From NCBI GenBank assembly GCA_024349245.1, contig JALDNG010000502.1:1-64000 (forward strand): a stretch of DNA of 64,000 nt, written 5' to 3'. Source of the stretch: Neodontobutis hainanensis. Lineage: Eukaryota > Chordata > Actinopteri > Gobiiformes > Odontobutidae. The notes under the pieces were generated by a model, which did no database searches, was not told where the DNA came from, and saw only the letters and a list, made by a program, of their open reading frames with translations. A program made the translations under genes and the position numbers. This document shows, piece by piece, positions 55,401 to 64,000 of the stretch; positions within the stretch are counted from its first letter, which is position 1; the number at the start of each line of letters is the position of its first letter.

Positions 55401-58400
55401 AGAGTCTAGAGGAGACAGATAAGTCAGAGAGACTAGTGGAGGTAGAGGCCAGAGAGAGAGCAGAGGAGACAGAGGCCACAGAGAGACGAGTGGAGTCAAA
55501 GGCCACTGAGAGACCAGTGGAGGCATAGGAGACAGAGAGACCAGAGGAGACAGAGGCCACAGAGAGACGAGGAGGCAGGGGAGACAGAGAAAGCAGAGGA
55601 GGCAGAGGCCACAGAGAGACGAGAGGAAGCAGAGGAGGCAGAGAGACGAGATGAGGCAGAGGCAACAGAGAGACCAGAGGAGGCACAGGCAATAGAGAGA
55701 CCAGTAGAAACAGAGAGACCAGAGGGGCAGAGGAGACAGAGAGACAAGAGAAGACAGAGGCCACAGAGAGACCAGAGGAGGCAGAGGCCACAGAGAGACC
55801 AGAGGAGGCAGAGGAGGCAGAGAGACCAGAGGAGGCAGACGACATAGAGACGAGAGGATGCATGGGAGGCAGAGAGTCTAGAGGAGGCAGAGGCCACAGA
55901 AAGACTAGAGGAGGCAGAGAGTCCAGAGGAGGCAGAGGCCACAGAGAGACCAGAAGAGGCAGAGGTCACAGAGTGACTAGAGGAGGCAGAGGAGACAAAG
56001 AGACCAGAGGAGGCAGAGGCAATTGAGAGACCAGTGGAGGCAGAGAGCAGAGGGAGCAGAGGAGGCAGAGAGTCCAGAGGAGGCAGAGGCCACAAAAGAC
56101 CAGAGGAGGCAGAGAGTCCAGAGGAGGCAGAGGCCACAGAGAGGCCAGAGCAGATAGAGGCCACAGAGGAACCAGAGGAGGCAGAGGCCACAGATAGACC
56201 AAAGGAGGCAGAGGCCAAAGAGAGACAAGAGGAGGCAGTTACAGCAGCGGAGGCAGAGAGACCAGAGGAGGCAGAGGCCACAAAGAGACCAGAGGAGGCA
56301 GAGAGTCCAGAGGAGGCAGAGGCCACAGAGTGACTAGAGGAGGCAGAGGCAAAAAGAGAGCAGTGGAGGCAGAGAGACTAGAGGGGTCAGAGGAGGCAGA
56401 GAGTCAAGAGAAGGCAGAGGCCACAGAGAGACCAGAGGAGGCAGAGGCCACAGAGAGACGAGAGGAGGCAGAGGAGATAGAGAGAGCAGAAGAGGAAGAG
56501 GCCACAATAGACCAGAGGGGAAGAGGCCACCGAGAGTTCAGAGGAGGCAGAAAGACAGAGAGCCAAGAGGAGGCAGAGAGAGAGAGGATGCAGAGGAGGC
56601 AGAGAGACCAAAGGAGACAGAGGCCACAGAGAGACCAGAGGAGATAGAGGAATAGAGAGTCCAGAGGAGGCAGAGGCCACAGAGAGGCTAGAGGAGGTAG
56701 AGGCCAAAGAGAGACCAGAGGAGGCAGAGGCCACAAAAGACCAGAGGAGGCAGAGGCCACAGAGAGACCAGAGGAGGCAGAGGAGGCAGAGAGACCAGAA
56801 AAGGCAGATGCCACAGAGAGACCAGAGGGGGCAGCGGCCACAGAGAGACCAGAGGAGGCAGTTAGAGCAGCGGAGGCAGAGAGACCAAAGGAGGCAGATG
56901 CCAAAGAGAGACCAGAGGAGGCAGAGAGTCCAGAGGAGGCAGAGGCCACAGAGTGACTAGAGGAGGCAGAGGAGAGAAAGAGACCAGAAGAGTCAGAGGC
57001 CACAGACAGTCCAGAGGAGGCAGAGGCAATAGAGACACTAGTGGAGGCAGAGAGACTAGAGAGGCCAGAGGAGGCAGAGGCCACAGAGAGACCAGGGGAG
57101 GCAGAGGAGATATATAGCGCAGAAGAGGCAAAGGCCACAGTTAGACCATAGGGGGAAGAGGCCACCGAGAGTTCAGAGGGGGCAGAAAGACAGAAAGACC
57201 AGAGGAGATAGAGGAATAGAGAGACAAGAGGAGGCAGAGGCCACAGAGAGACCAGAGGAGGCAGAGGCTACAGAGATAAAAGAGGAGGCAGAGGAGACAG
57301 AGAGACCAGAGGAGGCAGAGGCCACAGAGAATCCAGAGGAGGCATAGGCCACAGAGAGACCAGAGGAGGCAGAGGAGGCAGAGAGACCAGAGGAGGCAGA
57401 GGCCAGAGAGAGACCAGAGGAGGCATAAGTGACAGAGAGACCAGTGGAGACAGAGGCCACAGAGAGTCCAGTAAAGGCAGAGGCCACAGAGAGACAAGAG
57501 GAGGCAGAGAAGGCATAGAGAATAGAGGAGGCAGATGCCACAGAGAGACCAGAGGAGGAAGAGGCGACAGAGAGACTAGAGGAGACAGATAAGTCAGAGA
57601 GACTAGTGGAGCTAGAGGCCAGAGAGAGAGCAGAGGAGGCAGAGGCCACAGAGAGACGAGTGGAGGCATAGAAGACAGAGAGACCAGAGGAGGCAGAGGC
57701 CACAGAGAATCCAGAGGAGGCATAGGCCAAAGAGAGACCAGAGGAGGCAGAGTTCACAGAGAGACCAGTGGAGGTAGAGAGACCAGAGGAGGCAGAGAAG
57801 GCAGAGAGACCAGTGGAGGCAGGCGACACAGAGAGACGAGAGGAGGCAGAGGCCACAGAGAGATCAGACGAGGCAAAGTTCACAGAGAGACCAGAGGAGG
57901 CCGAGGCCGCAGAGACCAGAGGAGGCATAGGCAACAGAGTAACCAGAGGAGGCAATGGGGCAGAGAGACCAGAGAAGCCAGAGGCCACCGAGAGTTCAGA
58001 GGAGGCAACGGGGCAGGGAGACTATAGGAAGCAGAGGCCACATAAAGACCAGAGGAGGCAGAGAGTCCAGATGAGTCAGAAGCCACAGAGAGAGCAGAGA
58101 GGGCAGAGGAGGCAGAGAGACCAGAGGAGGCAGAGGCCAGAGAGAGACTAGAGGAGGAATAAGTCACAGAGAGTCCAGTAAAGGCAGAGGCCATAGAGAA
58201 ACTAAAGCAGGCAGAGAAGGCAGAGAGATTAGAGGAGGCAGAGGCCACAGAGAGACCAGAGGAGGGAGAGGCGACAGAGAGACTAGAGGAGACAGATAAG
58301 TCAGAGAGACTAGTGGAGGAAGAGGCCAGAGAAAGAGCAGAGGAGGCAGAGGCCACAGAGAGACGAGTGGAGTCAAAGGCCACTGAGAGACCAGTGGAGG

Positions 58401-59416
58401 CATAGGAGACAGAGAGACCAGAAGAGGCAGAGGCCACAGAGAGACCAGAGGAGGCAGAGGACACAGACAGACCAGAGGAGGCAGAGGAGGTAGAGAGACC
58501 AGAGGAGGCAGAGGCCACAGAAAGACCAGAGGAGGCAGAGAGTCCAGAGGAGGCAGAGGCCATAGAGAGACCAGAGGAGGCAGAGGAGGCAGAGAGAAAA
58601 GAAAAGGCAGATGACACAGAGAGACCAGGGGAGGCAGCGGCCACAGAGATATCAGAGAAGGCAGAGGCCACAGAGAGACCAGAGGAGGCAGAGGCCAGAG
58701 AGACCAGAGGAGGCAGAGGCCGCAGAGAGACCAGAGGAGGCATAGGCCACAGAGAGACCAGAGGATTGCAGAGGTCACAGAGAGACCAGTGGAGGTAGAG
58801 AGAGCAGAGGAGGCAGAGAAGGCAGAGAGACCAGTGGAGGCAGGGGAGACAGAGAGAGCAGAGGAGGCAGAGGCCACAGAGAGACCAGAGGAGGCACAGG
58901 CAATAGAGAGACCAGTAGAGACAGAGAGACCAGAGGGGGCAGAGGAGGCAGAGAGACAAGAGAAGACAGAGGCCACAGAGAGACCAGAGGAGGCAGAGGC
59001 CACAGAGAATCCAGAGGAGGCAGAGGAGGCAGAGAGACCAGAGGAGGCAGACGAGACAGAGAGACGAGAGAAAGCAGGGGAGGCAGAGAGTCTAGAGGAG
59101 GCAGAGGCCATGAGAGAATCCAGAGGAGGCATAGGCCACAGAGAGACTAGAGGATTGCAGAGGTCACAGAGAGACCAGTGGAGGTAGAGAGAGCAGAGGA
59201 GGCAGAGAAGGCAGAGAGACCAGTGGAGGCAGGGGAGAGAGAGAGAGCAGAGGAGGCAGAGGCCACAGAGAGACGAGAGGAAGCAGAGGAGGCAGAGAGA
59301 CCAGAGGAGGCAGAGGAGACAGAGAGACCAGAGGAGGCAGAGGCCACAGAGAGACGAGAGGAAGCAGAGGAGGAAGAGGAGGCAGAGAGACCAGAGGAGG
59401 CAGAGGCCACAAATAG
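49107..59416 (+). repeat. 27-bp GA-rich minisatellite, 10.3 kb array
   Basis: The same 27-bp repeat family as in the palindrome arms, purine-rich on the plus strand, about 380 units long. Higher-order blocks are visible: a GGATTGCAGAGGTCACAGAG segment recurs near 50280, 51230, 51610, 52370, 58765 and 59150, and AATAGAGAGACCAGT variants recur between. Many open frames of 100-430 codons on both strands are repeat translations. It begins inside an Ig exon and ends at a LINE fragment. Confidence 0.93.
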
Positions 59417-60748
59417 ATAGGAGACTCCATTACCCGCAATGTTAGACTCGAGACGCCAGCCATTGTCCACTGTTTACCGGGGGCCAGAGCTTCCGACATA
59501 GAGGCTAATCTTAGGGTGCTGACATCACACAGGGAGGGAGAGTTTCCTCAGACACATACTGGCACTACATACAAGCAGATAGTTATTCATGTCGGCACCA
59601 ATAATGTGAGAATGAGGCAGTCAGAGGTAACCAAAGATAGCCTAGCCAGGACTCTTGAACTAGGGAACAAGATGAGTCGGCATCGATTAATTGTCTCTGG
59701 CCCCCTCCCCGTAAGGGGTAGTGATGAACAGTATAGCAGATTAGTTTCCATGAACCGGTGGCTGGCCCGGCATTGTAGTCAGAAAGGTTATGGTTTCGTG
59801 GATAACTGGCCTTCTTTCTGGGGCCGCCCAGGCCTGCTGAGGGCAGACGGCCTGCATCCTACTGGACATGGTGCTGCCATTTTGTCTAGTAATATAGACA
59901 GGTGCATTCGGTGCATTTGACACAAGGAATCTCAGCAGGTCGCAGGAATTAGAGAACCTGCTAGTCATGATAGTGCGGGTGTGGAACTGGATAATGTAGA
60001 AGCTTTTAGTTGTCTGGTTAGGCCGTGTTATCCTTATGTCTACTGCCTAAATCTGTTATTTAGTCCTCAAACACATCTGAAAACTCACAGAGTCAGTGAC
60101 CCAAAAGCATCCTGTCCTCATGTTATTATAACTCAGAGGCAATCTTTTAAACCAAGCAGAACTGTTAGAGCTCGACAACTTTTTCCTGTCGCTATCTCTC
60201 CACTGGACCAGCCTTCAAATGTCTGCTCTACATCAAGACTGAAGATCGGTCTCCTGAATGTGCGGTCTCTATCCTCCAAAGCACTCCTAATTAATGATCT
60301 TATTGCTTCTCATAGCTTGGATTTACTTTGTCTTTGTGAAACGTGGCTTAGGCCAAATGTTTTTCTGCCACTAAATGAAGCCTCTCCCCTGATTATGCGT
60401 ATGCACAGGTAGGTCATGACGTCGAAACTTGGTGGTGGTGTTGCAGCCATTTATAAAGCTGCATTTTGCTTTACAGGTACATCATCACAGCCGAAATTTA
60501 ACTCTTTCAAGTGTTACTCATTAAACATATTTCTTCTCAAATAAACAGAAGGAAGCCATTTTATTTAGCTGTAATCTATCGCCTCCGGGTCCCTACTCTT
60601 CTTTCTTGGATGAGTTTGGAGTTTTCCTCTCGGACTTAATAACCCATGCTGATAACATCCTTCTAGTTGGAGACTTTAATATTCATCTAAATAAGGAGTG
60701 TGATCCTCTGGCCAGAGCATTTCAATCACTGCTTGCGACCAAGCTCTA
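59417..60748 (+). mobile_element. CR1/L2-type LINE fragment (esterase plus endonuclease)
   Basis: 59417-59920 encodes an SGNH-hydrolase (esterase) domain. Block I reads IGDSITRNVRL (catalytic Ser), then VIHVGTNNVRM (Asn) and ADGLHPTGHG (Asp/His). Such a domain occurs in ORF1 of CR1/L2-group LINEs. From about 60237 the frame LKIGLLNVRSLSSKALLIND, then LLCLCETWLRP, and after frameshifts LVGDFNIHL, matches the start of an apurinic-type endonuclease (ORF2). No reverse transcriptase follows. It is cut at both ends, by the minisatellite and by gypsy LTR sequence. Confidence 0.85.
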
Positions 60749-61108
60749 GTCAATCAAGAGGGAATAAGAAGCACCGCAGCCTGCTCCTCGACGCCAGATC
60801 GTAACATTGACGACAGTTAGTAATACGCCTCGCGTTCGTAGAGTTTGGATTTATGTATGTACTTACCTGTTTCCTTTGTTCACCGCAGATCCTTCCCGCC
60901 CTACCTCCAGTCCGGTTCTCGCCCCTCCTCGGTCATCCCTGAGCCTCGCCGGTCCTTCAGCTCGCCACGCCCAGCTCAACCCGGTCCGGACCCTGCTACC
61001 CCTCGTTATCCCGAAGGAACCGACAGTTATAAGTTGATCATTTAAATAAACTTGTTTTTGTGAACTGTACGTGTGTGCCTGCGTTTGGGTTATCCGACCA
61101 GAACATAA
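60749..61108 (+). mobile_element. Partial Ty3/gypsy LTR, copy 3
   Basis: Starts inside the LTR (matching about 13706 onward in the right arm) and runs to the same TAACA end. The first 130 bases of the LTR and the chromodomain are missing. From here to the window end the sequence parallels 13706-17000. Confidence 0.85.
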
Positions 61109-61691
61109 CAGATTCTGTTAATTCTGTTTTATTTGCTCATCTATTTGAAGAAGACTAAGTATGACTAAGTATGTTCCTATGTCTGTGTAATCCACATGTA
61201 ATTTTCTTTTGAAATAGTAATTGTGAAATATAGTCACCGAAGCAATCACAGCTAATCAACTTTTAAACCTGATAATTTTAATTTTTGTTATTTTAGACAC
61301 GCTAAGGCTAAAATTGTGGACTTACATGTGGTGTTTTTAAATTTTTTCTATAATGCTTTCTTTGATTTAAAGTCTTAATTGACTTGAAGGTTTTTAAGTT
61401 TTACAAACTAATTTGTTTTGTGAATATTTTTCATCTAATGCTTATGTTTAACCCTAGTGAGTTACGCCGCCTGTGAGGGAGGGGCTGTGGTGTTCTTTTC
61501 CCAGCGTTAGGTCAGCTACTGATAGTATGAAATGTTTCTACTTGATTTAGTCAGCCCTCGGCTGGGTTTTTCGGCACCACAAACTTTAGTACAACTCACA
61601 AAGTTAAGGTTAATTTGATTTATGTTTTGTATCCTAATTGAGTTTTGATTGATTTTGGTTGATCAATTGTGTTTGATCAAAAGGAGGGAAT

Positions 61692-62098
61692 TGTAATGGG
61701 AAAATCATATTTTCCTCTTTCACATGCTCTGTGCTGTCCTTGACCGCAGCATAATGATGTGCGCACCATCTGTGTGTACTGTTTTCAAACTGATAAAATT
61801 GTCTTTCATGTTAGATGGCTCACTCCTGAGAGCCAGTGTTTAATTTTTCTTATCTGCTGTGATTTCAGTATAAATTCTAAGCCTGCCTAGTTAACATGGG
61901 GACTGTTCATGCAGCTCTGTACACGGACAGAGTTGTATTTTCCATTCCTCCTTTTGCAAAAGATGTCTCTGAATTCTTTTTTCCTTTTTCCTTAAATAAA
62001 TCACCAAAAGACATCTGTTGTTTTCTCTCAAACTTATTCCACAATAATATATTTATTTTTTCAACCACACTCGCCAAAGACTTAAGGAATCCTACATA
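61692..62098 (+). mobile_element. Retrovirus-like LTR, copy 3
   Basis: Direct copy of 14643-15049 with the same polypurine run, TATA-like box and AATAAA signal. No coding region belongs to it in this window. Confidence 0.4.
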
Positions 62099-62441
62099 AA
62101 CTTGATCTGTCACTCAGCAAACCAACATACCTTTATATCCAATCTGGGCACAAATGTTTGATTTGGTCATTCAAAGTCTGAAAGATAAATGGAATACTAA
62201 CAATGTTGCATTTCCAGCAGTCTTTTGTGATATGGATATAGAGAGTTGCAGCGTCAACACATGTTAAATATATATTATGCAACTGGACCTATAAGCATTA
62301 AGCAATGGCTTTAGTCTCACATTTGGCTGTTGCTTTCTAAAAGTATTGCTAGACTTCTGTATTTATCAGATGATTGGTTTTGTCTTCATTGTCTACAGAC
62401 AAAAAGTATTAAAGTGTGTATGTCTCTATGTCTCTCCTCAG

Positions 62442-64000
62442 ACAGTACAACAGGACCATGCATCCTTTCTACTCTGACCCTAACAACTCACCCTTCATCT
62501 GTTCACCATTTGACAACGATGGTCAGCATTGCAGTAACGTACCATCTACAGTCAAAAACAACACCCAGTGCATGGTTTTACCTGAGAGTCAGGCCCTGGC
62601 TTCGTTTAATGACTCTCACGACTGTGTGAACTGGAACAGTTTGTACAGAGAGTGTCAACGTGGAGACGAGAACCCTTATGAAGGAATCATTAACTTTGAC
62701 GACATTGGTTATGCTTGGATAGCTATATTTCAGGTGAGTAATAATAATAAATCAAATTTAAATAGCGCTTTTCAGAGGATGCTTTACATACACAATACAC
62801 ACACAGGACAAATAAAACAATAAATAATTATGTAAACAGTATGATCACTTGTACAGTGCATCAGAAACATATTCACAGTGCTTCACTTTTTCCACATTTT
62901 ATGTTACAGCCTTTTCCCAAAATTGATTAAATTCATAATTTGTCTCAAAATTCTACAAACAATACCCCACAATAAAAACTTTAAAAAGTTTAAATTAAAC
63001 GTTAAAATTTATTAAAAAAAAAAAAAAAAACAGTAATGAGCTGGAAAAAAGTTTTTATGTTATCATTCATATTCTTTGGAAAATGGCCAAAAAAACAAAA
63101 ATTCTGCCAGGGTATGTAATTTTTGAACACAACCGTGTCTGAGCTCAATTTTGAGTGTTATGGCAAAGGCTTTGAATAATTATGTACATGCACTTTTTTT
63201 TTTTTTTTAATATCTCGAGTATCTACTCACCTGAACAGATTTGTCTTTGAACTCTTTATTGATCTGTGTATTTTTCATTTGAAAATCCTCAGGTCATCAC
63301 ACTGGAAGGATGGTCAGAAATCATGTATTTTGTCATGGATGCCTTTTCTTTTTGGAGTTTTTATTTTTATAGTTGTGACTGTGGTAAGTATTCGATTTTT
63401 ATATTTTACAGAGGCAAAGATATACCCTTAAGCTTTAGTATATACCCTGAAAGCTGTATTTGGCGAAATTTCAAATCAAAGTCAAAAGAGAAAGAAAAAC
63501 TAATTCATAATGCCTTTTTATTTTGGTGAAAATTTTTGCATACACTGGTTTTTAAATGAACAGCAAAATCAATATCATTAACACCAGAAAGTGTATACAT
63601 AGTTCTCACTTGATTGATGAATTCTCACCAACTTGATAGTGTTGCGTTTTAAATCATCAGTTGTGTAAATTTGTTCTACATTCTGTTGTCGAGCGGGTAG
63701 ATCAGAGACGTGAGAGATTGGGGCACACCTTATTTTTCTTTTAGTTCCCATTTTTGTTACATGTGGTGAGAAATTACTTTTGGACTTAGGAAAAAGAATG
63801 GTCGCCTCATTCATGAAGCTTCTTGTGTAGAAATATCTACTTAAACCCTACTTAAGAGGATTTTCACCAAATCTTTTTTACATTAACTGAAAAATGTTCT
63901 AAAAGAACAAATCTCAAGAACAGGGTGAAGCCTACAAATGAATGATCTAAGCTACTAAAGGCCATTTGGCAGGGTACAGGTCTCATTACGTGTCTCTGTC
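62442..64000 (+). pseudogene. T-type-like Ca2+ channel exons, copy 3
   Basis: The turret exon 62442-62733 (292 nt) is in frame with ECQRGDENPYEG, then IGYAWIAIFQ. The pore exon 63293-63383 is 91 nt: an extra T after SF gives WSFYFYSCDCG instead of the expected hydrophobic S6 start. So this copy is intact where copy 2 is broken and broken where copy 2 is intact. The S6 exon would lie beyond 64000. No domain I S1-S5 exons precede it. Confidence 0.82.

Larger units (their letters stand above)
60749..64000 (+). repeat. Third, direct copy of the channel/LTR segment
   Basis: Parallels 13706 to about 17000 at near identity, with single-base and homopolymer-length differences. It contains the partial gypsy LTR, the retrovirus-like LTR (61692-62098) and two channel exons. 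It continues past the window edge. Confidence 0.93.

Noticed and set aside
1..64000. A new defence or mobile gene system
   Set aside because: I found no gene set suggesting one. All unusual structure is explained by duplicated channel exons, Ig-receptor exons, retroelements and tandem repeats.

Overview
This is vertebrate, almost certainly teleost fish, nuclear DNA. It has multi-exon genes with GT-AG introns, tRNA-derived SINEs, Tc1-like, hAT-like and LTR/LINE mobile elements, and fish-type Fc-receptor-like immunoglobulin genes. No prokaryotic genes, operons or CRISPR are present. The real coding content is short exons; most long open frames in the window are translations of minisatellites.

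Layout. (1) Positions 1-18783 form a giant inverted repeat. Arms of about 8.56 kb (1-8564 and 10208-18783) flank a 1.64 kb spacer. From outside to centre each arm holds exons of a T-type-like voltage-gated calcium channel, a retrovirus-like LTR, a Ty3/gypsy 3' LTR with a chromodomain-bearing pol tail, about 3 kb of a 27-bp GA-rich minisatellite, and a 23-bp satellite that changes strand near 9833. (2) The right-arm channel copy continues outside the palindrome to 30688, giving domains I (pore half only) to IV with an EEDD selectivity filter. Several frameshifts, one in-frame stop and no domain I S1-S5 exons make it a pseudogene, or a real gene with many consensus errors. Its introns carry a Tc1-like remnant, a ZMYM1-like hAT remnant, a CA microsatellite and a SINE. 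(3) 30.7-37.5 kb holds an ATTC microsatellite, mostly unremarkable sequence, and scattered immunoglobulin-domain exon remnants on both strands. (4) 37534-41872 is a complete non-autonomous LTR retroelement: near-identical LTRs, 5-bp target duplication, and an interior made of successive minisatellites. It sits about 46 bp upstream of the start codon of (5) an Fc-receptor-like gene, 41924 to about 49105, with a signal peptide and seven Ig domains. That gene runs directly into (6) a 10.3 kb array of the same 27-bp minisatellite (49107-59416), then a CR1/L2-type LINE fragment, a piece of the gypsy LTR, and a third, direct copy of the channel exons up to the window end.

How it fits together. A gypsy-family element carrying the 27-bp minisatellite seems linked to duplication of a fragment of the channel locus, once inverted and once direct, and to truncation of the Ig receptor gene. 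I see no clearly new functional system. The most unusual items are the palindrome, the LTR elements with minisatellite interiors, the compact T-type-like channel, and the open Ig-domain/repeat fusion frame. The three channel copies carry different small indels, so assembly or consensus error must be excluded before any biological reading.
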